The notes beneath the pieces were generated by a model. The model was not told where the DNA came from and searched no databases. It saw only the letters and a list, made by a program, of their open reading frames with translations. The position numbers and the translations under genes were made by a program. Below are positions 16,698-25,162 of a stretch of DNA of 42,497 nt, piece after piece (the stretch's first letter is position 1; each line of letters opens with the position of its first letter). The DNA is from Lysobacter_L cavernae (GTDB taxonomy: Bacteria > Pseudomonadota > Gammaproteobacteria > Xanthomonadales > Xanthomonadaceae), in the NCBI RefSeq assembly GCF_042648505.1, contig NZ_JBHRXK010000011.1, forward strand, positions 1 through 42,497, written 5' to 3'.

Positions 16698-17312
16698 ATG
16701 AAGGTGTTTCCCGCTTTGCTCCTGTTGTGCCCACTGCTGGCCCCCGCCGCCGCCGAGGCTGCCGGCTTCGATTGCACCAAGGCGGTGTCCTGGGCCGAAC
16801 GCGCGATCTGCTTCGAGCCGGCGCTGGGCCGGCTCGACGAGCAGCTCGGCCAGCGCTACGAACAGGCACTGGCTGCCAGCGACAGCCCCGACCTGCTGCG
16901 CACGGAGCAGAACCGCTGGCTGCACGACCGCCGCGACGCCTGCACCTCCGCCGGCTGCCTGCAATCGGCCTACCGCGAACGCCTGCGCCAACTCGACCGC
17001 GCCATCGCCAGCGCCCCGCCCGCGCTGGTGGCGCCGGGCACCTACCGCCGTGAGTCCACCGGCGCCGCGGCCGAGCTGACCGTCGCGGCGCTCGGCAGCG
17101 GCCGTTACAGCCTGCGCGGCCAGGCCCGACCGGGCGCGGCCCCGCTCACCGGCGAGATTGCCCCCCGCGTCGGCGCCGCCGATTTTGTCGCCGGCAATTG
17201 CCGGCTCAAGCTCATGTTCGCCCCGGACCTGATCAACGTCAGCGGCTCCGGCACCGGCTGCGGCGGCCCGTCGGCCGGCCTCGACGGCGACTACCGGCGG
17301 GTGACGAAGTAA
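16698..17312 (+). CDS. Exported LprI/DUF1311-like protein
   Basis: A 204-residue predicted periplasmic protein. A signal peptide covers about 1-22. Residues 23-100 match the DUF1311/LprI pattern: FDCTKAVSWAERAICFEPALGRLDEQL, then LRTEQNRWLHDRRDAC and AYRERLRQLD, with Cys residues placed as in lysozyme-inhibitor LprI domains. The C-terminal half is a beta-rich segment with two more Cys. LprI of mycobacteria inhibits lysozyme; whether this one does is unknown. The ATG at 16698 begins the signal peptide. Confidence 0.8.
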   Translation: MKVFPALLLLCPLLAPAAAEAAGFDCTKAVSWAERAICFEPALGRLDEQLGQRYEQALAASDSPDLLRTEQNRWLHDRRDACTSAGCLQSAYRERLRQLDRAIASAPPALVAPGTYRRESTGAAAELTVAALGSGRYSLRGQARPGAAPLTGEIAPRVGAADFVAGNCRLKLMFAPDLINVSGSGTGCGGPSAGLDGDYRRVTK

Positions 17313-17382
17313 GCCGCGACCGCGGTCACCGCGCAGGCGTGCTCCCTCACGCTAGACTCGCGGCCTCTTGCGAGGGGAACGC

Positions 17383-17790
17383 ATGGACAAGCGCATTTTG
17401 TGGGGTTGCGTCGGGGCACTGGGCACGCTGTTGCTGTTCGGCCTGGCCGCGCACCTGTTCGCTGCGCGCCTCAACCAGGCGTGGATGACGCCGCTGGGCG
17501 AGCTGCCGCTGTTCGACCTGCTCGGCGTGTTGACGGCGATGGCCGTTGGCGCCGCCATCGCGCGCCGGCGCTTCCGCACCATCGCGGTGGCACTGATGGC
17601 CGTGCTCTGGTTGATGACCCTGTTCGTGCTCGCGCTCAGCCCGATGCCCGGTGAGCCGGTCACGCTGCCGACGTTGCTGAAGTACAACGCCCTGGCGATC
17701 GTGTTGACGCTGGGCCTGGCCTGGCTCGGCGCCTGGCTCGGCGAGCGTTGGGCCGGACGTCATCCGGCGATGGCCGCGTCGCAGGGGTAA
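17383..17790 (+). CDS. Small four-helix membrane protein, function unknown
   Basis: A 135-residue very hydrophobic protein with about four membrane segments: near 5-27 (ILWGCVGALGTLLLFGLAAHLF), PLFDLLGVLTAMAVGAA, IAVALMAVLWLMTLFVLAL and NALAIVLTLGLAWLGAWLG. Short polar loops and an arginine-rich cytoplasmic loop (RRRFR) lie between. I do not recognise the family. The ATG at 17383 has GAGGGGAA upstream at a good distance. It is preceded by the LprI-like gene and convergent with the dehydrogenase gene. Confidence 0.7.
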   Translation: MDKRILWGCVGALGTLLLFGLAAHLFAARLNQAWMTPLGELPLFDLLGVLTAMAVGAAIARRRFRTIAVALMAVLWLMTLFVLALSPMPGEPVTLPTLLKYNALAIVLTLGLAWLGAWLGERWAGRHPAMAASQG

Positions 17791-17841
17791 TCCGACGCCG
17801 CTCGTGCGGCCGCAGGCTGCCTGCGACCGCACCGGCAGGCC

Positions 17842-18693
17842 TCAGCCGCGTTTGAGCGTGATCAGCGCCGAGGTATCCGCCTCACCGTGGCCGCGCTCGA
17901 TCAGCTCGGCGTAATCGGCCAGCGCCTGTTCGATGGTGGTCGCCCGCACGCCGCTGTCACGCGCGATCGCCTGCACGATGCGCAGGTCCTTGAGCATGTG
18001 CACGCACTTGAAGCCGGGCGCGAACTCGTCGCGCAGCATGGTCGCGCCGCGCTTGTCGAGGAACCAGTTGCTGGCGGCGCCGGCCAGCAGCGTCGGCAGC
18101 AGCCGGTCCGGGTCGAGGCCGAGCTTCTCGCCGAGCGCCAGGCCCTCGCACACCGCCTCGTTGATGCCCGCGACCAGCACCTGGTTGACCGCCTTGGTCG
18201 CCTGGCCGGCGCCGGTGGCGCCCATGTGGGTGATGCGCGCGGCGTAGCTGTCGATCACCGGCGTCGCGCGTGCGAGCACTTCGGCGTCGCCGCCGACCAT
18301 CACCGACAACTTGCCGTTGCGCGCGCCCTCGGCCCCGCCGGACACCGGCGCGTCCAGGAACGCGATGTTGTGCACCGCCAGCATGGCCGCGGCGCGGCGC
18401 GCGGTCTCGACCGCCACGGTCGAATGGTCAACCACGATCGCACCGGGCTTGAGCACGTCGGCCAGCGCCGCCACGTTCTCGAGCACGTCGGCGTCGAGCG
18501 ACACGCACAGCACGACGACGTCGCAGTCGGCGAAGTTCGCCGCCGAACGCGCCGCGCGCACTCCCAGTTCCGCGGCCAGGGCATCGGCCTTGCTCTGAGT
18601 GCGGTTGCCGACCGCGGTCAGCAGCCCCTTGGCGTGCACGTAACGCGCCATCGGCGCGCCCATCGCGCCCAGGCCGATCAATCCAACTTTCAT
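17842..18693 (-). CDS. NAD(P)-dependent beta-hydroxyacid dehydrogenase family protein
   Basis: A 283-residue soluble oxidoreductase of the 3-hydroxyisobutyrate / tartronate semialdehyde reductase superfamily. The Rossmann motif GLIGLGAMGAPMARYV opens the protein, DAPVSGGAEGA is the substrate signature, and GATGAGQATKAVNQVLVAGINEA supplies the catalytic Lys. The C-terminal all-helical half completes the fold. The physiological substrate cannot be read from the sequence. It stands alone between a membrane protein gene and speA. Confidence 0.88.
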   Translation of the reverse strand: MKVGLIGLGAMGAPMARYVHAKGLLTAVGNRTQSKADALAAELGVRAARSAANFADCDVVVLCVSLDADVLENVAALADVLKPGAIVVDHSTVAVETARRAAAMLAVHNIAFLDAPVSGGAEGARNGKLSVMVGGDAEVLARATPVIDSYAARITHMGATGAGQATKAVNQVLVAGINEAVCEGLALGEKLGLDPDRLLPTLLAGAASNWFLDKRGATMLRDEFAPGFKCVHMLKDLRIVQAIARDSGVRATTIEQALADYAELIERGHGEADTSALITLKRG

Positions 18694-18824
18694 CTTCGTC
18701 TTCCGCTAGGAGGCATGCGGTCGGCGGCAACAGCCACCGCCCCATACCGTGAAACGCGATCCACCGCCCGATGCGGCGATCGCGGCAAACCCGCGCGATC
18801 CGCGCGGACTTCGGGCCCGACCGC

Positions 18825-20720
18825 TTACGCCAACGGCGCGTCGTCGAGGTAGGTGTAGCCGGTCAGGCCGGCCTCCAGCGCCGCGTTCAGGCGCGCCGCT
18901 TCGTCAGCCGGCAGCTGCGCCGCCGCGACCTTGTCGCGGTACGCCGCGCGCAGGTCGGCAAGCCGGTAGCCGACGTAGTCGAGCATCACGTCGGTGGTGT
19001 CGCCGCGGCGCTGCTGGGTCAATTGGTAGCCGTCGGCAGCACCGTTGACCCGCACCTCGATCGCGTCGGTGTCGCCGAACAGGTTGTGGATGTCGCCGAG
19101 GATTTCCTGGTACGCGCCGACCAGGAAGAAGGCGATGCGGTAGCTCTCCCCCGATTGCACGGCGTGCAGCGGCAGCGAGGTGTCCAGGCCCTCGTTCTCG
19201 ACGTAGGTCTTGACCGTGCCGTCGGAGTCGCAGGTCATGTCGGCGATCACGCCGCGGCGTTGCGGCGCCTCGTCGAGGCGCTCGATCGGCACGATCGGAA
19301 ACACCTGGTCGATCGCCCACACGTCGGGGATCGACTCGAACACGCTGAAGTTGACGAAATACTTGTCGACCAGGCGGTCGTTGAGCTCGTCCAGCAGCTC
19401 GCGGTGGCTCTTTTCCTCGTAACTCAGGCGCGCGCGCACCTCGTGCGCGATCGCGTAGAACAGGTCGTCAATGCGCGCGCGGTGAACCAGGTCGAGCTGG
19501 CCCAGCGCGTACAGCGACAGGCCCTCGCTGTGGTGATGCTGGGCCTCGTGGAACAGCTCGACCGCCGGACGCGCGTCGAGCTCGGCGTGGATCTCGCGCA
19601 GGTGGCGGATCACCGCCGGTTCGTCGTCGTGGACGTCGGGGATGCGGCCCTCCGGCGCCTCCTCGACCTCGGACACGTTGGCGACCAGCACCGCGTGGTG
19701 CGCGGTCATGGCGCGGCCGCACTCGGTGATGATGCGCGGCGGGGCGAGGCCGTGCTCGACGCAGGCCTCGGCCAACGGCTGCACGATGGTGCCGGCGTAC
19801 TGGTGCACGCCGTAGTTGATCGAGCAGTAGCCACGCGAGCGCGTGCCCTCGTAGTCGATGCCGAGGCCGCCACCGACGTCCATGTAGCGCACGTTGGCGC
19901 CGAGCTTGGACAACTCGACGAAATAACGCGTCGCCTCGCGCATGCCGCTGGCGATGTCGCGCACGTTGGAGATCTGCGAGCCCATGTGGAAGTGCAGCAG
20001 CTGCAGGCAATCGGTCATGCCGGTGTCGCGCAACGACTTCCACAGGTCCAGCACCTGGCGCGGGCTGAGGCCGAACTTGGCCTTGTCACCGCCGCTGTTC
20101 TGCCACTTGCCGGCGCCGAGACTGGCCAGGCGCATGCGCACGCCCAGGCCCGGCTGCACGTCCAGCGCGCGCGCCTCTTCCATCACCAGTGCCAGCTCGG
20201 ACGGCTTCTCGATGACGATGAAGGTCTGCATGCCGAGCTTGCGGCCGATCAGCGCCAGGCGGATGTACTCGCGGTCCTTGTAGCCGTTGCAGACGATCAC
20301 GCCGCCGGGCCGCGACAGCGCCAGCACCGCCATCAGCTCGGGCTTGCTGCCGGCCTCCAGACCGAAGCCCTCGCCGTGGTGCGAGGCCAGCGTGCCGGCC
20401 ACGCCGAAGTGCTGGTTGACCTTGATCGGGTAGACCGCGGTGTAGCCGCCGGCGTAATCCCAATCGGCCTGGGCCTGGGCGAACGCCGCCTGCAGCTTGC
20501 CCAGGCGGTCGCCGAGGATGTCGGGAAAGCGCACCAGCAGCGGCAGCTTGGCGCCGTTGGCGCGGGCGGCGTCGACCACCTGCGGCAGCGACACCGCCGG
20601 GCCCTGCGCGCCGCGCGGGCGCACCGCGATCTGCCCGGCCGCGTTGACGTCGAAATAGCCTTCCGACCAATGCGGGATCGAGTAGGTCTTGCGGGCCTGA
20701 TCGAGCGACCAGTCGGACAT
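18825..20720 (-). CDS. speA: Biosynthetic arginine decarboxylase
   Basis: A PLP enzyme of the alanine racemase-like fold III type that turns arginine into agmatine, the first step of a polyamine route. The PLP Lys lies in AVYPIKVNQH; GSKPELMAVLAL, MRLASLGAGKWQNSGGDKAKFGL and YMDVGGGLGIDYEG are conserved marks of the SpeA form. Its 631 residues match the family. The ATG at 20720 begins WSLDQARKTYSIPHWSEGYF, the usual start. It is divergent from speE, which would act later in the same pathway. Confidence 0.96.
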   Translation of the reverse strand: MSDWSLDQARKTYSIPHWSEGYFDVNAAGQIAVRPRGAQGPAVSLPQVVDAARANGAKLPLLVRFPDILGDRLGKLQAAFAQAQADWDYAGGYTAVYPIKVNQHFGVAGTLASHHGEGFGLEAGSKPELMAVLALSRPGGVIVCNGYKDREYIRLALIGRKLGMQTFIVIEKPSELALVMEEARALDVQPGLGVRMRLASLGAGKWQNSGGDKAKFGLSPRQVLDLWKSLRDTGMTDCLQLLHFHMGSQISNVRDIASGMREATRYFVELSKLGANVRYMDVGGGLGIDYEGTRSRGYCSINYGVHQYAGTIVQPLAEACVEHGLAPPRIITECGRAMTAHHAVLVANVSEVEEAPEGRIPDVHDDEPAVIRHLREIHAELDARPAVELFHEAQHHHSEGLSLYALGQLDLVHRARIDDLFYAIAHEVRARLSYEEKSHRELLDELNDRLVDKYFVNFSVFESIPDVWAIDQVFPIVPIERLDEAPQRRGVIADMTCDSDGTVKTYVENEGLDTSLPLHAVQSGESYRIAFFLVGAYQEILGDIHNLFGDTDAIEVRVNGAADGYQLTQQRRGDTTDVMLDYVGYRLADLRAAYRDKVAAAQLPADEAARLNAALEAGLTGYTYLDDAPLA

Positions 20721-21073
20721 CGGCGGGCTACCGGGGGAGGTGGGGGACGCGCATTCTACCGCCCCCCGGCCCGGCGCTCGTCGCGCCCGTCAACGGCCGC
20801 CGTAAACCGGCGCTGCCGCGGCTTTGGAGTCGATGATGATGCCCTGCAGCGGCGGCTCGCCGGCCTGATCGCGCAGCCACTCGATCTCGGCACGCAGGTC
20901 CGGCGCCCCGCCATCTAGAGTTCGGCGCGCGCCCCGAGTAGTCCGCCTCGCCCCCACCCGACGCGTCACGGCCGGTCCGCTACAATGCCGCCCCCTAATC
21001 TCCCGCCAGCTCCCGGTCTGTCATCGACGACGGACAGCTTCGGGACGCGGCCACCTCCCTGGGACGAACCGGC
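20721..21073. other. speA/speE divergent intergenic region
   Basis: 353 bases without a clear gene. A TACAAT -10-like hexamer lies at 20981-20986, with no good -35. The speE leader could fold: CTGTC (21018-21022) pairs with GACAG (21033-21037), inside TCCCG (21011-21015) with CGGGA (21041-21045). On the minus strand about 140 bases ending in a stop at 20790 read like a protein tail (GAPDLRAEIEWLRDQAGEPP and on), but no start was found. Confidence 0.5.
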
Positions 21074-21925
21074 ATGAGCAGCAACACCTCCTGGCATTAC
21101 GAGAACTTCGAACCGACCGGCTCGGCCATCGGCTACCGCATCACCCAGAAGCTCGACGAGGTGCAGTCGCCGTTCCAGAAAATCGAGATCTTCGAGAGCA
21201 CCGACTGGGGCAACCTGATGCTCATCGACGGCGCGATGATGCTGACCACCAAGGACAACTTCTTCTATCACGAGATGATGTCGCACCCGGCGCTGTTCAC
21301 CCACGCCGCGCCGAAGAACGTCGTCATCATCGGCGGCGGTGACTGCGGCACGCTGCGCGAGGTGCTCAAGCACCCGGGCGTGGAAAGCGCGGTGCAGTGC
21401 GACATCGACGAGCAGGTCACGCGCATGGCCGAGAAGTGGTTCCCGGAACTGTGCGAATCCAACCATGATCCGCGTGCGACGCTGCTGTTCGATGACGGCA
21501 TCGCCTACATGCAAAACATCGCGCCAAACTCGCTCGACGTGGTCATCGTCGACTCGACCGACCCGGTCGGTCCGGCCGAAGGCCTGTTCAACAAGGCCTT
21601 CTTCGAGAGCTGCTTCCGCGCGCTCAAGGACGACGGCATCCTCGTGCAGCAATCCGAGTCGCCACTGATGCTGCTCGACCTCATCAAGGAGATGCGCGCC
21701 GAGATGGGCAAAGCCGGCTTCACCACGTTCCAGACGCTGCCGTTCCCGCAGCCGTGCTACCCGACCGGCTGGTGGAGCTGCACGCTGGCGCGCAAGGGTC
21801 AGGGCTTCGACTTCCGCGCCGCCGACGCGCAGGCCAAGGCGTTCGACACCCTCTATTACACCGCGCAGACGCACCAGGGCGCGGCCGTGCTGCCGCCGTT
21901 CGTGAACGCAGCGCTGGGCGAATAA
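21074..21925 (+). CDS. speE: Spermidine synthase (polyamine aminopropyltransferase)
   Basis: Transfers the aminopropyl group of decarboxylated S-adenosylmethionine to putrescine. Its 283 residues show FQKIEIFESTDWGNLMLIDGAMMLT, the nucleotide-binding loop VVIIGGGDCGTLREVLKH and the catalytic DSTDPVGPAEGLF segment. The ATG at 21074 fits the family N-terminus (WHYENFEP). With the divergent speA this forms the polyamine locus. Transcription ends at a strong terminator just downstream. Confidence 0.96.
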   Translation: MSSNTSWHYENFEPTGSAIGYRITQKLDEVQSPFQKIEIFESTDWGNLMLIDGAMMLTTKDNFFYHEMMSHPALFTHAAPKNVVIIGGGDCGTLREVLKHPGVESAVQCDIDEQVTRMAEKWFPELCESNHDPRATLLFDDGIAYMQNIAPNSLDVVIVDSTDPVGPAEGLFNKAFFESCFRALKDDGILVQQSESPLMLLDLIKEMRAEMGKAGFTTFQTLPFPQPCYPTGWWSCTLARKGQGFDFRAADAQAKAFDTLYYTAQTHQGAAVLPPFVNAALGE

Positions 21926-21948
21926 GCCGCGTCTATCGCGACATCACC

Positions 21949-21973
21949 AAGCCCCGCTTCGGCGGGGCTTTTT
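21949..21973 (+). terminator. Rho-independent terminator of speE
   Basis: AAGCCCCGC (21949-21957) and GCGGGGCTT (21962-21970) pair perfectly around a TTCG tetraloop, and the stem runs into a T tract (21969-21973). It lies 24 bases after the speE stop. Confidence 0.92.
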
Positions 21974-22084
21974 GTTGGCTCACGCAGCTCACGTAGCGGG
22001 TAAGCGCAGCGCACCGGGACGCTTTGCAGGATGGGTCACGCGCAAAGCGCCGTGGCAACCCAACATTGCACACCGGCGCCAATT

Positions 22085-22525
22085 TTAAGCACACGGGCTG
22101 GCGGTGTCTTGCCTGCCCAGGCGGCGCAGTGCAATCCCGAGCGCGAGCCGGTAACCCTCGGCCAGATTGCGATTGATGATCACGGTAGCCAACGGCATGT
22201 GCAGCGGTTGCAGGCGTGGCTCCAGCGCCGTCGCACTGTCGTCGTGCACCTCGATATAGGGCGCGGCCAGTGCGTCGAGTGCGCCGCGCAACCCCGTGTC
22301 GGATCCAGCGTCCAGTTGCAGCGCCAGTTCACCGGGATCGAGCAGCACCAGCTCGGTGGTGCGCTCGTCCGCTCCGCGCAAGCGTTCCACCAGCTCGCGC
22401 ACGTTGGCACAGGTCTGCACGAGCAGCGTCTTGCCCAGGCCATAGCTGCGCGCCATCAGGGCGGCGAGCACGTCTGCACTCACCGCGGCGGCCGGGTGCG
22501 GCCCCCGAAGAATCAGTATCGACAC
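22085..22525 (-). CDS. Degenerate type II 3-dehydroquinase-like protein
   Basis: A 146-residue protein with the length and order of blocks of AroQ. ILILRGPH stands for the family's LxLxGPNLN, LVQTC for the QSNxEG strand, LALQLDAGSDTGLRGALDAL for the THTSxALRDAL helix, YIEVHDDS for PxIEVHLSN (His94), and GYRLALGIAL for the C-terminus. The catalytic Tyr region and the NPxAYTHTS block are not recognisable, and the second Arg site reads LEPRLQ. So it probably lacks dehydroquinase activity. The start is GTG at 22525. It follows glnK on the same strand after 265 bases. Confidence 0.6.
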   Translation of the reverse strand: MSILILRGPHPAAAVSADVLAALMARSYGLGKTLLVQTCANVRELVERLRGADERTTELVLLDPGELALQLDAGSDTGLRGALDALAAPYIEVHDDSATALEPRLQPLHMPLATVIINRNLAEGYRLALGIALRRLGRQDTASPCA

Positions 22526-22790
22526 GGCATTCGTCCATCCGCGACAGGGTGCGCGGGTAGGTCATGCTCGACTGGAGTGGCGTAAATCCTCCATGCCTTC
22601 CTCGGTGTGAGGCGTAAAACCTTCGCCATCACGGCGGGCCAATGCCAGCGATGAACCACCGGCTACGGCGGCGCGTCGATCAGATCGACTGGATGGCTTC
22701 ACCGCTCGCGATGGCCGCGTGGCGTGCTTAACCCTCTGGACTTCACGTACGGCCCCCGAAATTGGGAAATCTTTCCGGAAATCTTTCTGG
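22526..22790. other. Intergenic region downstream of glnK
   Basis: About 265 bases without a credible gene. Near 22766-22790 there is a short direct repeat, GGAAATCTTTC, in two adjacent copies forming a TTTCCGGAAA palindrome just beyond the glnK stop. The open frame through it has the arginine/serine-rich composition of a shadow frame. No amtB, the usual glnK partner, is found here. Confidence 0.5.
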
Positions 22791-23129
22791 CTACAACGCA
22801 TCCCCATCCATCTCGCCCGTGCGGATCCGCACCGCCCGCTCCAGGTCCCAGACGAAGATCTTGCCGTCACCGATCTTGCCGGTGCCGGCGGCCTTCATGA
22901 TCGCTTCGACCACGGCCTCGGCCTGGTCGTCGGTAACGGCCACCTCGAGCTTGATCTTGGGCAGGAAGTCGACCACGTATTCGGCGCCGCGGTAGAGCTC
23001 GGTGTGCCCCTTCTGCCGACCGAAGCCCTTGACCTCGGTCGCGGTGATGCCGGCCACGCCAGCCTCGGCCAGCGCCTCGCGCACGTCATCGAGCTTGAAC
23101 GGCTTGATCACCGCCATGACCATCTTCAT
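22791..23129 (-). CDS. glnK: PII nitrogen regulatory protein
   Basis: A 112-residue trimeric PII signal protein that senses 2-oxoglutarate and ATP/ADP and regulates nitrogen assimilation partners. Typical features are KPFKLDDVREAL, the T-loop GRQKGHTELYRGAEY with the modifiable Tyr, and the C-terminal TGKIGDGKIFV with RIRTGE. GlnB or GlnK cannot be separated by sequence alone; the glnK name follows the Pseudomonas order glnK-ubiK-comM. An amtB gene is not adjacent. ATG at 23129; divergent from ubiK. Confidence 0.95.
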   Translation of the reverse strand: MKMVMAVIKPFKLDDVREALAEAGVAGITATEVKGFGRQKGHTELYRGAEYVVDFLPKIKLEVAVTDDQAEAVVEAIMKAAGTGKIGDGKIFVWDLERAVRIRTGEMDGDAL

Positions 23130-23318
23130 TGCATCGTCTCCGGTAAGGTCCGTTTTTCCCGCGCGAGGATAACGCGAAGGTCACGCCGCCACGCCGGTCG
23201 TGCGCTACAGTGATCGCCCACGTGCTTTAAGATTTTCCCGACAGTGCAACACGGCCGCCACCGACGGCGACGGCCCGGACAGTTCGCCAAGCTGCCCCCA
23301 CTGCCGAAGGATGCCCTC

Positions 23319-23576
23319 ATGATCGACCTCAACCACATCGACGACCTCGCCCGCCGCCTCAGCACCCTGGTCCCGCCGGGTCTGCGCGAAAGTCGCGAAG
23401 AGCTGCAGCAGAACTTCAAGGCGGTGCTGCAGTCCGGCCTGGCCAAGCTCGACCTCGTCACCCGCGAGGAGTTCGAGGTGCAGCGCGCGGTGCTGCTGCG
23501 CACGCGCGAGAAACTGGACGAGCTGCAACGCACCGTCGCCGAGCTGGAAACTCAGCTCGGCAGTCCGCGCCACTAA
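23319..23576 (+). CDS. ubiK: Ubiquinone biosynthesis accessory factor UbiK (BMFP/YqiC)
   Basis: An 85-residue coiled-coil protein matching the YqiC/BMFP family: MIDLNHIDDLARRLSTLVPPG, then REELQQNFKAVLQSGLAKLDLVTREEFEVQ and a terminal leucine-rich coiled coil. In E. coli UbiK works with UbiJ in aerobic ubiquinone synthesis; ubiJ is found at 39.1 kb here. The ATG at 23319 gives the family start. It is 12 bases ahead of comM and divergent from glnK. Confidence 0.92.
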   Translation: MIDLNHIDDLARRLSTLVPPGLRESREELQQNFKAVLQSGLAKLDLVTREEFEVQRAVLLRTREKLDELQRTVAELETQLGSPRH

Positions 23577-23588
23577 GCCGACACCGCC

Positions 23589-25100
23589 ATGAACCTGGCG
23601 CTCGTGCACAGCCGTGCGCGATCGGGCGTGCACGCGCCCGCGGTGCGGGTCGAGGTCCACCTGGGCGGCGGCCTGCCGGCCATGTCGATCGTCGGCCTGC
23701 CCGAGGCCGCCGTGCGCGAGGCCAAGGACCGCGTGCGTGCGGCGATCCAGTGCGCCCAGTTTGAATTCCCGGCACGGCGTATCACGGTCAATCTGGCGCC
23801 GGCCGACCTGCCCAAGGACGGCGGCCGCTTTGACCTGCCGATCGCGCTCGGCATCCTCGCCGCGAGTGGGCAGATCCCGCTGCAGGCCCTGAACGAGTAC
23901 GAGTTTCTCGGCGAACTCGGCCTTACCGGCGAGCTGCGCGCCGTCGACGGCGTGCTGCCGGCCGCGCTGGCGACGGCCCAGGCCGGACGCCGGCTGATCG
24001 TGCCGGCCGGCAACGGTGCCGAGGCGGCGCTGTCCAGCCAGGTCGAAGCCTGCACGGCGCGCACCCTGCTCGAGGTCTGCGCCATGCTCGACGGCCGCAA
24101 GGCGCTGCCGCGGGCCGAGGCCGTGCCGCCATTGCCCGCGCACGGCCCGGACCTGTCCGACGTGCGCGGACAGGCCCAGGCCCGCCGCGCGCTTGAGATT
24201 GCCGCTGCTGGCGGTCACCACCTGTTGCTGATCGGCCCACCCGGCTGCGGCAAGACCCTGCTCGCCTCGCGCCTGCCTGGCCTGCTGCCGGAATCCTCGG
24301 AAGCGGAGGCACTGGAATCGGCCGCGATCGCCTCGGTCAGTGGCCGCGGCCTCGACCCGATGCGCTGGCGCGAGCGCCCGTTCCGCGCCCCGCACCACAC
24401 CGCCAGCGCCGTCGCCCTGGTCGGCGGCGGTTCCGAACCGCGCCCGGGCGAAATCTCGCTGGCGCATCGCGGCGTGCTGTTTCTGGACGAGTTGCCCGAG
24501 TGGGACCGGCGAGCACTCGAGGTATTACGCGAGCCGCTCGAATCCGGCGTGGTCACCGTGTCGCGGGCGGCGCGCAGCGCGGAATTCCCGGCCCGCTTCC
24601 AGTTGGTGGCGGCCATGAACCCCTGCCCCTGCGGCTGGGCCGGCGACGCCAGCGGCCGTTGCCGCTGCGGCGACGAGGCGATCCGCCGCTACCGCGCGCG
24701 CATCTCCGGTCCCCTGCTCGACCGCATCGACCTGCACGTCGAAGTGCCGCGTCTGCCACCGACCGAATTGCGCCCCGACGCGCCCGACGGGGAGTGCACG
24801 AGCGCGGTCCGCGCCCGTGTCGTGCAGGCACGCGAACTGCAACACAGCCGAACCGGCAAGCCCAACGCGCAACTGGGCCAGGCCGAGACCATGACCACCT
24901 GCCGCCTCAGCGCGCCCGACCAGGCCCTGCTCGAGCGCGCGGTCGACGCCCTGCAGCTGTCGGCGCGCTCGATGCACCGCATCCTGCGCGTCGCCCGCAC
25001 CATCGCCGACCTCGACGAGCGACCGCAGATCCTTACCGCGCACCTGACCGAAGCGATCGGCTATCGACGTGCCGATCGAGGTAACTGCATCGCCACCTGA
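23589..25100 (+). CDS. comM: ComM/YifB family AAA+ ATPase (Mg-chelatase-like)
   Basis: A 503-residue protein. ComM is a hexameric helicase that promotes branch migration during natural transformation. An N-terminal Lon-protease-like domain (1-170) precedes the AAA+ module with Walker A GPPGCGKT (216-223) and Walker B GVLFLDE (295-301). A Cys-rich insert, MNPCPCGW with RCRCGD, is a family mark, and the C-terminal helical domain begins after ISGPLLDRIDLHVEVP. ATG at 23589, close behind ubiK. It marks the left border of the peptide-modification region. Confidence 0.95.
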   Translation: MNLALVHSRARSGVHAPAVRVEVHLGGGLPAMSIVGLPEAAVREAKDRVRAAIQCAQFEFPARRITVNLAPADLPKDGGRFDLPIALGILAASGQIPLQALNEYEFLGELGLTGELRAVDGVLPAALATAQAGRRLIVPAGNGAEAALSSQVEACTARTLLEVCAMLDGRKALPRAEAVPPLPAHGPDLSDVRGQAQARRALEIAAAGGHHLLLIGPPGCGKTLLASRLPGLLPESSEAEALESAAIASVSGRGLDPMRWRERPFRAPHHTASAVALVGGGSEPRPGEISLAHRGVLFLDELPEWDRRALEVLREPLESGVVTVSRAARSAEFPARFQLVAAMNPCPCGWAGDASGRCRCGDEAIRRYRARISGPLLDRIDLHVEVPRLPPTELRPDAPDGECTSAVRARVVQARELQHSRTGKPNAQLGQAETMTTCRLSAPDQALLERAVDALQLSARSMHRILRVARTIADLDERPQILTAHLTEAIGYRRADRGNCIAT

Positions 25101-25162
25101 CCACACACCAGGATCATCGCGACTGCAGCATTGCCACAATGGATGGACATGCACCTGGTTCT

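Noticed and set aside
22562..22870. A minus-strand frame overlapping the end of glnK
   Set aside because: Arg/Ser-rich, overlaps a certain gene and shows no family pattern.
23130..23240. A sigma54 (-24/-12) promoter upstream of glnK
   Set aside because: The best candidate, near TGGCGGCG, does not have the GG-N10-GC spacing.
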